64,000 nucleotides of DNA from Nomia melanderi (GCF_051020985.1 NW_027475141.1:868001-932000); one strand, 5' to 3'. Positions 13,081 through 25,600 are shown, numbered from the stretch's first letter. Numbers and translations: made by a program. The notes: generated by a model from the sequence alone, not told the origin.

Positions 13081-14185
13081 CGTTCCAGCTGCACAGATGC
13101 ATGCGCCAGTGCCTCCTACAGACAATGCACTTTAACTTATTGCGCTATCTGTAACAGCACCCGAGATATCACCAGATATACAATGGATTTTTCCCTGGCC
13201 CTGAGTGTCCGGCCCCATGAGACGGTGGTTTTCTCGGCCCCTGGTGGTCCGAGGTCGTTCCCGCTGCACAGATTCATGCGCCAGGGCCTCCTACAGACAA
13301 TGCACATTGGTTTATTGTGCTTTCTGTAATAGCACCTGAGATATCACCAGATATATATTGGATTTTTCCCTGACCCTGAGTGTCCGGCCCCATGAGAAGG
13401 TGGTTTTCTCGGCCCCTGGTGGTCCGAGGTCGTTCCCGCTGCACAGATTCGTGCGCCAGGGCCTCCTACAGACAATGTACTTTGATTTATTGCGCTATCT
13501 CTAAGAGCACCCGAGATATCATCAGATGTATATTGGATTTTTCCCTGACCCTGACAGTCCGTCCCCATGAGACGGTGATTTTCTCGGCCCCTGGTGGTCC
13601 GAGGTCGTTCCCGCTGCACAAAACCATGCGCCTGGGCTACCTGCAGACAATGCACTTTGATTTATTGCGCTATCTCTAATAGCACCCGAGATATCACCAG
13701 ATATATGCTGGATTTTTCCCTGGCCCTGACAGTCCGGCCCCATGAGACGATGGTTTTCTCGGCCCCTGGTGGTCCGAGGTCGTTCCCGCTGCAAGCATTC
13801 ATGCGCCAGGGCTTCCTGCAGACAATGCACTTTGATTTATCGCGCTATCTGTAATAGCACCTGAGATATCACCAGATATATATTGGATTTTTCCCTGACC
13901 CTGAGTGTCCGGCCCCATGAGACGGTGGTTTTCTCGGCCCCTGGTGGTCCGAGGTCGTTCCCGCTGCACAGATTCATGCGCCAGGGCCTCCTGCAGACAA
14001 TTCACTTTGGTTTATTGCTCTATCTCTAATAGCACCCGACATATCACCAGATATATATTGGATTTTTCCCTGACCCAGACAGTACGGCCCCATGAGACGG
14101 TGGTTTTCTCGGCCCCTGGTGGTCCGAGGTCGTTCCCGCTGCACAGATTCATGCGCCAGGGCCTCCTGCAGACAATTCACTTTGG
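13081..14185 (+). repeat. Spacer of ~6 diverged monomers between A1 and A2
   Basis: Units beginning at 13,163, 13,338, 13,513, 13,688, 13,863 and 14,038 are unlike those in A1 or A2. Three of them have the type T signature ACAGTCC or ACAGTAC in place of AGTGTCC, accompanied in one unit by GACGGTGATTTTCTC. That signature is otherwise concentrated at 42.2-43.0, 45.4-50.7 and 61.6-63.5 kb. The spacer therefore belongs to the background array into which the A segment appears to have been amplified. Confidence 0.8.
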
Positions 14186-14562
14186 TTTATTGCGCTATCT
14201 CTAATGGCACCCGACATATCACCAGATATATATTGGATTTTTCCCCGACCCTGAGTGTTCGGCCCCATGAGACGGTGGTTTTCTCGGCCCCTGGTGGTCC
14301 GAGTTCGTTCCTGCTGCACAGATTCATGCGCCAGAGCCTCCTACAGGCAATGCACTTTGAATTATTGCGCTATCTGTAATAGTACCCGAGATATCACCAG
14401 AAATATATTGGATTTTTCCCTGACCCTGAGTGTCCGGCCCCATGAGACGGTGGTTTTCTCGGTCGCTGGTGGTCCGAGGTCATTCTTGCTGCACAGATTC
14501 ATGCGCAAGTGTATCCTACGGAAAATGCACTTTGATTTATCGCGCTATCTGTAATAGAACCC

Positions 14563-14737
14563 GAGATATCACCAGATATATGCTGGATTTTTACATGACA
14601 TTGGGTGACGGATACCGAAAATCTGTAATTTTCTCGGCCCCTGGTGGTCCGATGTCGTTCCTGCTGCACACATTCATGCGAAAGGGCCTCCTGCAGACAA
14701 CTCACTTTGGTCTATTGCGCTATCTCTAATAGCATCC
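14563..14737 (+). repeat. Type B monomer in A2, equivalent of 378-552
   Basis: Offset 14,185 from the first A1 type B unit. It keeps the majority-type 13-bp start. Confidence 0.9.
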
Positions 14738-15407
14738 GAGATATCACCAGATATATATTGGATTTTCACCTGACCCTGAGTGTCCGGCCCCATGAGATTG
14801 TGGTTTTCTCGGCGCCTGGTGGTCCGAGGTCGTTCCCGCTGCACATATTCATGCGCCTGGGCCTCCTGCAGACAACTCACTTTGGTTTATTGCGCTATCT
14901 CTAATAGCACCCGAGATATCACCAGATATATGTTGGATTTTTCCCTGACTCTGAGTGTCCGGAACCATGAGACGGTGGTTTTCTCGGCCCCTGGTGTTCC
15001 GAGGTCGTTCCCACTGCACAGATTCATGCGCCAGGGCCTCCTGCAGATTATTTACTTTGGTTTATGGCGCGATCTGTAATAGCACCCGAGATATCACCAG
15101 ATATATATTGGGCTTTTTCCCTGACCCTGTGTTTCCGGCCCCATGAGGCGGTGGTTTTCTCCGCCCCTGGTGGTCGGATGTCGTTCCTGCTGCACAGATT
15201 CATGCGCCAGGGCCTCCTACAGACAATGCACTTTGAATTATTGCGCTATCTGTAATAGTACCCGAGATATCACCAGAAATATATTGGATTTTTCCCTGAC
15301 CCTGAGTGCCCGGCCCCATGAGACGGTGGTTTTCTCCGCCCCAGGTGGTCCGAGGTCGTTCCCGCTGCACAGATGCATGCGCCAGGGCCTATTGCAGATA
15401 ATTCACT

Positions 15408-15530
15408 TTGGTTTATTGCGCTATCTCTAATAGCACCCGAGATATCACCAGATATATATTGGATTTTCCCCTGACCCTGAGGGTCCGGCCCCATGAGACT
15501 GTGGTTTTCTCGGCCCCTGGTGGTCCGAGG
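15408..15530 (+). other. Unequal-exchange junction, 6-monomer (1,054-bp) difference from A1
   Basis: Left of here A2 matches A1 at offset 14,185, and right of here at offset 13,131. The unit at the junction equals both candidate A1 units until GAGGTCGTTACC, which matches the one near 2.4 kb and not the one near 1.34 kb (GAGGTTGTTCCC). Six units are therefore absent from A2, or were gained by A1. Confidence 0.85.
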
Positions 15531-16140
15531 TCGTTACCGCTGCACAGATTCATGCGCCTGGGCCTCCTGCAGGTAATTCACTTTGATTTATTGCGCTATC
15601 TGTAATAGCACCCGAGATATCACCAGAAATATATTGGATTTTCCCCTGACCCTGAGGGTCCGGCCCCATGAGACTGTGGTTTTCTCCGCCCCTGGTGGTC
15701 CGAGGTCGTTCCCGCTGCACAGATGCATGCGCCAGGGCCTCCTGCAGATAATTCACTTTGGTTTATTGCGCTATCTCTAATAGCACCCGAGATATCACCA
15801 GATATATATATTGGGTTTTTTCCTGACTCTGAGTGTCCGGCCCCATGAGACTGTGGTTTTCTCGGCCCCTGGTGGTCCGATGCCGTTCCCGCTGCACAGA
15901 CTCATGCGCCAGGGCCTCCTACAGACAATGCACGTTGATTTATTGCGCTATCTGCAATAGCTCCCGAGATATCACCAGAAATATATTGGATTCTTCCCTG
16001 ACCCTGAGTGTCCGGCCCCATGAGACGGAGGTTTTCTTGTCCCCTGGTGGTCCGAGGTCGTTCCCGCTGCACAGATGCATGCGCCAGGGCCTACTGCAGA
16101 TAATTCACTTTGGTTTATTGCGCTATCTCTAATTGCACCC

Positions 16141-16315
16141 GCGAAAGCTCCATATATATGCTGGATTTTTACATGACTTTGGGTGACGGATACAGAAAAT
16201 CAGTAATTTTCTCGGCCCCTGGTGGTCCGATGTCGTTCCTGCGGGACAGATTCATGCGCAAGGGCCTCCTACGGACAATGCACTTTGATTTATTGCGCTA
16301 TCTCTAATAGCACCC
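16141..16315 (+). repeat. Type B monomer in A2, equivalent of 3,010-3,184
   Basis: It has GCGAAAGCTCC, AGAAAATCAGTAATT and CTGCGGGACAG, all shared with its A1 partner. Confidence 0.9.
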
Positions 16316-16378
16316 GGGACATCACCATATATATATTTGATTTTTCCCTGACCCTGAGTGTCCGGCCCCATGAGACGG

Positions 16379-16560
16379 TGGTTTTCTCGGCCCCTGGTGG
16401 TCCGATGTCGTTCCCGCTGCACAGACTCATGCGCCAGGGCCTCCTACAGACAATGCACGTTGATTTATTGCGCTATCTGCAATAGCACCCGAGATATCAC
16501 CAGATATAAATTGGATTTTTCCCTGACTCTGATTGTCCGGAACCATGAGACGGTGGTTTT
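16379..16560 (+). other. 2-monomer deletion junction with conversion-like mosaic
   Basis: The offset to A1 drops by 350 bp within GGTTTTCTCGGCCCC near 16,380-16,400. The next unit is a mosaic. It has the ATATAAATTGG start of A1 ~3,725 followed by GACTCTGATTGTCCGGAACC, which is found in A1 only in the skipped unit near 3,390. That exchange tract is much shorter than one monomer. Confidence 0.75.
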
Positions 16561-17190
16561 CTCGGCCCCTGGTGGTCCGAGGTCGTTCCCGCTGCACAGA
16601 TTCATGCGCCAGGGCCTCCTGCAGATAATTCACTTTGGTTTATTGCGCTATCTGTAATAGCACCCGAGATGTCACCAGATATATATTGGATTTTCCCCTG
16701 ACCCTGAGTGTCCGGCCCCATGAGACTGTGGTTTTCTCGGCCCCTGGTGGTCCGATGTCGTTCCCGCTGCACAGACTCATGCGCCAGGGCCTCCTACAGA
16801 CAATGCACGTTGATTTATTGCGCTATCTGCAATAGCACCCGTGATATCACCAGATATATATTGGATTTTTCCCTGACCCTGAATGACCGGCCCCATGAGA
16901 CGGTGGTTTTCTCGGCCCCTGGTGGTCCGAGGTCGTTCCCGCTGCACAGATTCATGCGCCAGGGCCTCCTGCAGATAATTCACTTTGGTTTATTGCGCTA
17001 TCTGTAATAGCACCCGAGATATCACCAGATATATATTGGATTTTCCCCAGACCCTGAGTGTCCGGCCCCATGAGACTGTGGTTTTCTCGGCCCCTGGTGG
17101 TCCGATGCCGTTCCCGCTGCACAGACTCATGCGCCAGGGCCTCCTACAGACAATGCACGTTGATTTATTGCGCAATCTGCAATAGCACCC

Positions 17191-17365
17191 GAGAAACCTC
17201 CATATATATGCTGGATTTATACATGACTTTGGGTGACGGATACCGAAAATCTGTAATTTTCTCGGCCCCTGGTGGTCCGATGTCGTTCCTGCTGCACACA
17301 TTCATGCGCAAGGGCCTCCTGCAGACAACTCACTTTGAATTATTGCGCTATCTGTAATAGTACCC
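17191..17365 (+). repeat. Type B monomer in A2 with an exchanged 3' end
   Basis: The B half matches A1 4,410. After CAACTCACTTTG it switches to AATTATTGCGCTATCTGTAA, which is the tail of the A1 unit near 5,250. The 4-monomer deletion junction of A2 therefore lies inside this unit, at about 17,337. Confidence 0.88.
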
Positions 17366-17717
17366 GAGATATCACCAGAAATATATTGGATTTTTCCCTG
17401 ACCCTGAGTGTCCGGCCCCATGAGACTGTGGTTTTCTCGGCCCCTGGTGGTCCGAGGTCGTTCCCGCTGCACATATTCATGCGCCTGGGCCTCCTGCAGA
17501 TAATTCACTTTGGTTTACTGGGCTCTCTCTAATAGCACCCAAGATATCACCATATATATATATTGGATTTTTCCCTGACCCTGAGTGTCCGGCCCCATGA
17601 GACTGTGGTTTTCTCGGCCCCTGGTGGTCCGATGTCGTTCCCGCTGCACAGACTCATGCGCCAGGGCCTCCTACAGACAATGCACGTTGATTTATTGCGC
17701 TATCTGCAATAGCACCC

Positions 17718-17892
17718 GAGAAACCTCCATATATATGCTGGATTTATACATGACTTAGGGTGACGGATACCGAAAATCTGTAATTTTCTCGGCCCCTGGT
17801 GGTCCGATGTCGTTCCTGCTGCACACATTCATGCGCAAGGGCCTCCTGCAGACAACTCACTTTGGTTTATTGCGCTATCTCTAATAGCACCC
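17718..17892 (+). repeat. Type B monomer in A2 (first copy of 1,399-bp duplication)
   Basis: It shares ACTTAGGGTGACGG with A1 5,638 and with its own tandem partner at 19,117. Confidence 0.9.
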
Positions 17893-18592
17893 GAGATATC
17901 ACCAGATATATATTGGATTTTTCCCTGACTCTGAGTGTCCGGAACCATGAGACGGTGGTTTTCTCGGCCCCTGGTGGTCCGATGTCGTTCCCGCTGCACA
18001 GACTCATGCGCCAGGGCCTCCTACAGACAATGCACGTTGATTTATTGCGCTATCTGCAATAGCACCCGTGATATCACCAGATATATATTGGATTTTTCCC
18101 TGACCCTGAATGACCGGCCCCATGAGACGGTGGTTTTCTCGGCCCCTGGTGGTCCGAGGTCGTTCCCGCTGCACAGATTCATGCGCCAGGGCCTCCTGCA
18201 GATAATTCACTTTGGTTTATTGCGCTATCTGTAATAGCACCCTAGATATCACCAGATATATATTGGATTTTCCGCAGACCCTGAGTGTCCGGCCCCATGA
18301 GACTGTGGTTTTCTCGGCCCCTGGTGGTCCGATGCCGTTCCCGCTGCACAGACTCATGCGCCACGGCCTCCTACAGACAATGCACGTTGATTTATTGCGC
18401 TATCTGCAATAGTACCCGAGATATCACCAGAAATATATTGGATTCTTCCCTGACCCTGAGTGTCCGGCCCCATGAGACGGAGGTTTTCTTGGCCCCTGGT
18501 GGTCCGAGGTCGTTCCCGCTGCACAGATGCATGCGCCAGGGCCTACTGCAGATAATTCACTTTGGTTTATTGCGCTATCTCTAATAGCACCC

Positions 18593-18767
18593 GCGAAAGC
18601 TCCATATATATGCTGGATTTTTACATGACTTTGGGTGACGGATACAGAAAATCTGTAATTTTCTCGGCCCCTGGTGGTCCGATGTCGTTCCTGCGGCACA
18701 GATTCATGCGCAAGGGCCTCCTACGGTCAATGCACTTTGATTTATTGCGCTATCTCTAATAGCACCC
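18593..18767 (+). repeat. Type B monomer in A2, GCGAAAGCTCC form
   Basis: Equivalent to A1 6,513. It lies five monomers after the preceding type B unit, as in A1. Confidence 0.9.
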
Positions 18768-19116
18768 GGGACATCACCATATATATATTTGATTTTTCCC
18801 TGACCCTGAGTGTCCGGCCCCATGAGACGGTGGTTTTCTCGGCCCCTGGTGGTCCGAGGTCGTTCCCGCTGCACTGATTCATGTGCCAGGGGTACTGCAG
18901 ATAATTCACTTTGGTTTATTGCGCTATCTCTAATAGCACCCGAGATATCACCAGATATATATTGGATTTTCCCCTGACCCTGAGTGTCCGGCCCCATGAG
19001 ATGGTGGTTTTCTCGGCCCCTGGTGATCCGAGGTCGTTCCCGCTGCACAGATTCATGCGCCAGGGCCTCCTACAGACAATGCACGTTGATTTATTGCGCT
19101 ATCTGCAATAGCACCC

Positions 19117-19291
19117 GAGAAACCTCCATATATATGCTGGATTTATACATGACTTAGGGTGACGGATACCGAAAATCTGTAATTTTCTCGGCCCCTGGTG
19201 GTCCGATGTCGTTCCTGCTGCACACATTCATGCGCAAGGGCCTCCTGCAGACAACTCACTTTGGTTTATTGCGCTATCTCTAATAGCACCC
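19117..19291 (+). repeat. Type B monomer in A2 (second copy of 1,399-bp duplication)
   Basis: Duplicate of 17,718-17,892 at 1,399 bp, with the same ACTTAGGG change. Confidence 0.9.
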
Positions 19292-19991
19292 GAGATATCA
19301 CCAGATATATATTGGATTTTTCCCTGACTCTGAGTGTCCGGAACCATGAGACGGTGGTTTTCTCGGCCCCTGGTGGTCCGATGTCGTTCCCGCTGCACAG
19401 ACTCATGCGCCAGGGCCTCCTACAGACAATGCACGTTGATTTATTGCGCTATCTGCAATAGCACCCGTGATATCACCAGATATATATTGGATTTTTCCCT
19501 GACCCTGAATGACCGGCCCCATGAGACGGTGGTTTTCTCGGCCCCTGGTGGTCCGAGGTCGTTCCCGCTGCACAGATTCATGCGCCAGGGCCTCCTGCAG
19601 ATAATTCACTTTGGTTTATTGCGCTATCTGTAATAGCACCCTAGATATCACCAGATATATATTGGATTTTCCCCAGACCCTGAGTGTCCGGCCCCATGAG
19701 ACTGTGGTTTTCTCGGCCCCTGGTGGTCCGATGCCGTTCCCGCTGCACAGACTCATGCGCCACGGCCTCCTACAGACAATGCACGTTGATTTATTGCGCT
19801 ATCTGCAATAGCACCCGAGATATCACCAGAAATATATTGGATTCTTCCCTGACCCTGAGTGTCCGGCCCCATGAGACGGAGGTTTTCTTGGCCCCTGGTG
19901 GTCCGAGGTCGTTCCCGCTGCACAGATGCATGCGCCAGGGCCTACTGCAGATAATTCACTTTGGTTTATTGCGCTATCTCTAATAGCACCC

Positions 19992-20166
19992 GCGAAAGCT
20001 CCATATATATGCTGGATTTTTACATGACTTTGGGTGACGGATACAGAAAATCTGTAATTTTCTCGGCCCCTGGTGGTCCGATGTCGTTCCTGCGGCACAG
20101 ATTCATGCGCAAGGGCCTCCTACGGTCAATGCACTTTGATTTATTGCGCTATCTCTAATAGCACCC
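19992..20166 (+). repeat. Type B monomer in A2, duplicate of 18,593-18,767
   Basis: GCGAAAGCTCC start and CTACGGTCAATGC, 1,399 bp after its partner. Confidence 0.9.
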
Positions 20167-21042
20167 GGGACATCACCATATATATATTTGATTTTTCCCT
20201 GACCCTGAGTGTCCGGCCCCATGAGACGGTGGTTTTCTCGGCCCCTGGTGGTCCGAGGTCGTTCCCGCTGCACTGATTCATGTGCCAGGGGTACTGCAGA
20301 TAATTCACTTTGGTTTATTGCGCTATCTCTAATAGCACCCGAGATATCACCAGATATATATTGGATTTTCCCCTGACCCTGAGTGTCCGGCCCCATGAGA
20401 TGGTGGTTTTCTCGGCCCCTGGTGATCCGAGGTCGTTCCCGCTGCACAGATTCATGCGCCAGGGCCTCCTGCAGATAATTCACTTTGGTTTATTGCGCTA
20501 TCTCTAATAGCACCCGAGATATCACCAGATATATATTGGATTTTCCCCGGACCCTGAGGGTCCGGCCCCATGAGACTGTGGTTTTCTCGGCCCCTGGTGG
20601 TCCGAGGTCGTTCCCGCTGCACAGATTCATGCGCCAGGGCCTCCTACAGACAATGCACTTTGAATTACTGCGCTATCTGTAATAGTACCCGAGATATCAG
20701 CAGAAATATATTGGATTTTTCCCTGACCCTGAGTGTCCGGCCCCATGAGACTGTGGTTTTCTCGGCCCCCGGTGGTCCGAGGTCGTTCCCGCTGCACATA
20801 TTCAAGCGCCTGGGCCTCCTGCAGATAATTCACTTTGGTTTATTGGGCTCTCTCTAATAGCACCCAAGATATCACCATATATATATATTGGATTTTTCCC
20901 TGACCCTGAGTGTCCGGCCCCATGAGACTGTGGTTTTCTCGGCCCCTGGTGGTCCGATGTCGTCCTTGCTGCCCAGATTCATGCGCCAGGGCCTCCTACA
21001 GACAATGCACTTTGATTTATTGCGCTATCTGTAATAGCACCC

Positions 21043-21217
21043 GAGAAACCTCCATATATATGCTGGATTTATACATGACTTTGGGTGACGGATACCGAAA
21101 ATCTGTAATTTTCTCGGCCCCTGGTGGTCCGATGTCGTTCCTGCTGCACACATTCATGCGCAAGGGCCTCCTGCAGACAACTCACTTTGGTTTATTGCGC
21201 AATCTCTAATAGCACCC
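21043..21217 (+). repeat. Type B monomer in A2, equivalent of 7,564-7,738
   Basis: It has GCGCAATCTCTAAT at its end, as in A1. The preceding unit shares CGTCCTTGCTGCCCAG. Confidence 0.9.
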
Positions 21218-21567
21218 GAGATATCACCAGATATATATTGGATTTTTCCCTGACTCTGAGTGTCCGGAACCATGAGACGGTGGTTTTCTCGGCCCCTGGT
21301 GGTCCGAGGTCGTTCCCACTGCACAGATTCATGCGCCAGGGCCTCCTGCAGATAATTCACTTTGGTTTATTGCGCTATCTGTAATAGCACCCGAGATGTC
21401 ACCAGATATATATTGGATTTTCCCCTGACCCTGAGTGTCCGGCCCCATGAGACTGTGGTTTTCTCGGCCCCTGGTGGTCCGATGCCGTTCCCGCTGCACA
21501 GACTCATGCGCCAGGGCCTCCTACAGACAATGCACGCTGATTTATTGCGCTATCTGCAATAGCACCC

Positions 21568-21742
21568 GAGAAACCTCCATATATATGCTGGATTTATACA
21601 TGACTTAGGGTGACGTATACCGAAAATCTGTAATTTTCTCGGCCCCTGGTGGTCCGATGTCGTTCCTGCTGCACACATTCATGCGCAAGGGCCTCCTGCA
21701 AACAACTCACTTTGGTTTATTGCGCTATCTCTAATAGCACCC
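21568..21742 (+). repeat. Type B monomer in A2, equivalent of 8,089-8,263
   Basis: GTGACGTATACC and CTGCAAACAACTC are present. The unit that follows in A1 (8,264-8,438) is missing here, giving a 175-bp step in the A1/A2 offset. Confidence 0.9.
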
Positions 21743-22442
21743 GAGATATCACCAGATATATATTGGATTTTCCCCTGACCCTGAGTGTCCGGCCCCATGA
21801 GACTGTGGTTTTCTCGGCCCCTGGTGGTCCGATATCGTTCCCGCTGCACAGACTCATGCGCCAGGGCCTCCTACAGACAATGCACGTTGATTTATTGCGC
21901 TATCTGCAATAGCACCCGAGATATCACCAGATATAAATTGGATTTTTCCCTGACCCTGAATGACCGGCCCCATGAGACGGTGGTTGTCTCGGCCCCTGGT
22001 GGTCCGAGGTCGTTCCCGCTGCACAGATGCATGCGCCAGGGCCGCCTGCAGATAATTCGCTTTGGTTTACTGCGCTATCTGTAATAGCACCCGAGATATC
22101 ACCAGATATATATTAGATTTTCCCCTGACCCTCAGTGTCCGGCCCAATGAGACGGTGGTTTTCGCGGCCCCTGGTGGTCAGAGGTCCTTCCCGCTAGACA
22201 GATTCATGCGCCAGGGCCTCCTGCAGATAATTCACTTTGGTTTATTGCGCTATCTGCAACAGCACCCGTGATATCACCAGATATATATTGGATTTTTCCC
22301 TGACCCTGAATGACCGGCTCCATGAGACGGTGGTTTTCTCGGCCCCTGGTGGTCCGAGGTCGTTCCCACGGCACAGATTCATGCGCCAGGGCCTCCTGCA
22401 GATAATTCACTTTGGTTTATTGCGCTATCTCTAATAGCACCC
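21743..22442 (+). repeat. 700-bp (4-monomer) local duplication in A2, copy 1
   Basis: The four units start at 21,743, 21,918, 22,093 and 22,268. Diagnostic changes are CCGATATCGTTCCC, ATATAAATTGG, GTGGTTGTCTCGG and the TTCGCGGCCCC / CCCGCTAGACAG unit. The first ~285 bp recur at 22,443. Confidence 0.8.
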
Positions 22443-22728
22443 GAGATATCACCAGATATATATTGGATTTTCCCCTGACCCTGAGTGTCCGGCCCCATGA
22501 GACTGTGGTTTTCTCGGCCCCTGGTGGTCCGATATCGTTCCCGCTGCACAGACTCATGCGCCAGGGCCTCCTACAGACAATGCACGTTGATTTATTGCGC
22601 TATCTGCAATAGCACCCGAGATATCACCAGATATAAATTGGATTTTTCCCTGACCCTGAATGACCGGCCCCATGAGACGGTGGTTGTCTCGACCCCTGGT
22701 GGTCCGAGGTCGTTCCCGCTGCACAGAT
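22443..22728 (+). repeat. 700-bp local duplication in A2, partial copy 2
   Basis: This segment repeats 21,743-22,028 with CCGATATCG, ATATAAATTGG and GTGGTTGTCTC. It then diverges into a unit with GATTTCTTGCGC and GGAACCATTTGACGG, a combination not seen elsewhere in the window. It has no counterpart at the matching place in A1. Confidence 0.75.
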
Positions 22729-23317
22729 TCATGCGCCAGGGCCTCCTGCAGATAATTCACTTTGATTTCTTGCGCTATCTCTAATAGCACCCGAGATTTC
22801 ACCAGATATATATTGGATTTTTCCCTGACCCTGAGTGTCCGGAACCATTTGACGGTGGTTTTCTCGGCCCCTGGTGGTCCGAGGTCGTTCCCGCTGCACA
22901 GATTCATGCGCCAGGGCCTCCTACAGACAATGCACTTTGAATTACTGCGCTATCTGTAATAGTACCCGAGATATCAGCAGAAATATATTGGATTTTTCCC
23001 TGACTCTGAGTGTCCGGAACCATGAGACGGTGGTTTTCTCGGCCCCTGGTGGTCCGAGGTCGTTCCCACTGCACAGATTCATGCGCCAGGGCCTCCTGCA
23101 GATAATTCACTTTGGTTTATTGCGCTATCTGTAATAGCACCCGAGATGTCACCAGATATATATTGGATTTTCCCCTGACCCTGAGTGTCCGGCCCCATGA
23201 GACTGTGGTTTTCTCGGCCCCTGGTGGTCCGATGCCGTTCCCGCTGCACAGACTCATGCGCCAGGGCCTCCTACAGACAATGCACGTTGATTTATTGCGC
23301 TATCTGCAATAGCACCC

Positions 23318-23492
23318 GAGAAACCTCCATATATATGCTGGATTTATACATGACTTAGGGTGACGTATACCGAAAATCTGTAATTTTCTCGGCCCCTGGT
23401 GGTCCGATGTCGTTCCTGCTGCACACATTCATGCGCAAGGGCCTCCTGCAAACAACTCACTTTGGTTTATTGCGCTATCTCTAATAGCACCC
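23318..23492 (+). repeat. Type B monomer in A2, equivalent of 9,489-9,663
   Basis: GTGACGTATACC form. The following unit has GGAATCATGAGACGG, a change otherwise seen only at A1 ~9,712, which fixes the alignment. Confidence 0.9.
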
Positions 23493-24329
23493 GAGATATC
23501 ACCAGATATATATTGGATTTTTCCCTGACTCTGAGTGTCCGGAATCATGAGACGGTGGTTTTCTCGGCCCCTGGTGGTCCGAGGTCGTTCCCACGGCACA
23601 GATTCATGCGCCAGGGCCTCCTACAGACAATGCACGTTGATTTATTGCGCTATCTGCAATAGCACCCGAGATATCACCAGATATAAATTGGATTTTTCCC
23701 TGACCCTGAATGACCGGCCCCATGAGACGGTGGTTGTCTCGGCCCCTGGTGGTCCGAGGTCGTTCCCGCGGCACAGATGCATGCGCCAGGGCCGCCTGCA
23801 GATAATTCGCTTTGGTTTACTGCGCTATCTGTAATAGCACCCGAGATATCACCAGATATATATTAGATTTTCCCCTGACCCTCAGTGTCCGGCCCAATGA
23901 GACGGTGGTTTTCTCGGCCCCTGGTGGTCCGAGGTCCTTCCCGCTAGACAGATTCATGCGCCAGGGCCTCCTGCAGATAATTAACTTTGGTTTATTGCGC
24001 TATCTGCAACAGCACCCGTGATATCACCAGATATATATTGGATTTTTCCCTGACCCTGAATGACCGGCCCCATGAGACGGTGGTTTTCTCGGCCCCTGGT
24101 GGTGCGAGGTCGTTCCCGCTGCACAGATTCATGCGCCAGGGCCTCCTGCAGATAATTCACTTTGGTTTATTGCGCTATCTGTAATAGCACCCGAGATATC
24201 ACCAGATATATATTGGATTTTCCCCAGACCCTGAGTGTCCGGCCCCATGAGACTGTGGTTTTCTCGGCCCCTGGTGGTCCGAGGTCGTTCCCGCTGCACA
24301 GATTCATGCGCCAGGGATACTGCAGATAA

Positions 24330-25600
24330 TTCACTTTGGTTTATTGCGCTATCTCTAATAGCACCCGAGATATCACCAGATATATATTGGATTTTCCCCT
24401 GACCCTGAGTGTCCGGCCCCATGAGATGGTGGTTTTCTCAGCCCCTGGTGATCCGAGGTCGTTCCCGCTGCACAGATTCATGCGCCAGGGCCTCCTGCAG
24501 ATAATTCACTTTGGTCTATTGCGCTATCTCTAATAGCACCCGGGATATCACCAGATATATATTGGATTTTTCCCTGACCCTGAGGGTCCGGCCCCATGAG
24601 ACTGTGGTTTTCTCGGCCCCTGGTGGTCCGAGGTCGTTCCCGCTGCACAGATTCATGCGCCAGGGCCTCCTACAGACAATGCACTTTGAATTATTGCGCT
24701 ATCTGTAATAGTACCCGAGATATCACCAGAAATATATTGGATTTTTCCCTGACCCTGAGTGTCCGGCCCCATGAGACTGTGGTTTTCTCGGCCCCTGGTG
24801 GTCCGAGGTCGTTCCCGCTGCACATATTCATGCGCCTGGGCCTCATGCAGATAATTCACTTTGGTTTACTGGGCTCTCTCTAATAGCACCCAAGATATCA
24901 CCATATATATATATTGGATTTTTCCCTGACCCTGAGTGTCCGGCCCCATGAGACTGTGGTTTTCTCGGCCCCTGGTGGTCCGATGTCGTTCCCGCTGCAC
25001 AGACTCATGCGCCAGGGCCTCCTACAGACAATGCACGTTGATTTATTGCGCTATCTGCAATAGCACCCGAGAAACCTCCATATATATGCTGGATTTATAC
25101 ATGACTTAGGGTGACGGATACCGAAAATCTGTAATTTTCTCGGCCCCTGGTGGTCCGATGTCGTTCCTGCTGCACACATTCATGCGCAAGGGCCTCCTGC
25201 AGACAACTCACTTTGGTTTATTGCGCTATCTCTAATAGCACCCGAGATATCACCAGATATATATTGGATTTTTCCCTGACTCTGAGTGTCCGGAACCATG
25301 AGACGGTGGTTCTCTCGGCCCCTGGTGGTCCGATGTCGTTCCCGCTGCACAGACTCATGCGCCAGGGCCTCCTACAGACAATGCACGTTGATTTATTGCG
25401 CTATCTGCAATAGCACCCGTGATATCACCAGATATATATTGGATTTTTCCCTGACCCTGAATGACCGGCCCCATGAGACGGTGGTTTTCTCGGCCCCTGT
25501 TGGTCCGAGGTCGTTCCCGCTGCACAGATTCATGCGCCAGGGCCTCCTGCAGATAATTCACTTTGGTTTATTGCGCTATCTGTAATAGCACCCGAGATAT
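24330..25600 (+). repeat. Extra copy in A2 of an A1 segment (~4.9-6.2 kb)
   Basis: This matches A1 4.9-6.17 kb at offset 19,431, although A2 already contains most of that segment at 17.34-18.2 kb (42 monomers upstream). It includes the part (A1 ~4.9-5.25 kb) missing from the first A2 occurrence. A2 is therefore not a simple linear copy. Confidence 0.8.
25069..25243 (+). repeat. Type B monomer in A2, third relative of 5,638-5,812
   Basis: ACTTAGGGTGACGG form inside the extra copy of A1 4.9-6.2 kb. The next unit has GTGGTTCTCTCGG. Confidence 0.9.

Larger units (their letters stand above)
17654..19052 (+). repeat. 1,399-bp tandem duplication in A2, copy 1 (8 monomers)
   Basis: This segment corresponds to A1 ~5,574-6,972 and is repeated immediately downstream. 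It carries private changes TTTTCCGCAGACC near 18,270 and GCAATAGTACCCGAG near 18,408 that are absent from copy 2. The junction lies in a short stretch of identity around TCATGCGCCAGGGCCTCCT. Confidence 0.9.
19053..20451 (+). repeat. 1,399-bp tandem duplication in A2, copy 2 (8 monomers)
   Basis: This segment is almost identical to the preceding 1,399 bp. A1 has only one copy, so the duplication arose after A1 and A2 separated, or A1 lost one. The few single-base differences between copies show that the event is young relative to monomer divergence. Confidence 0.9.
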
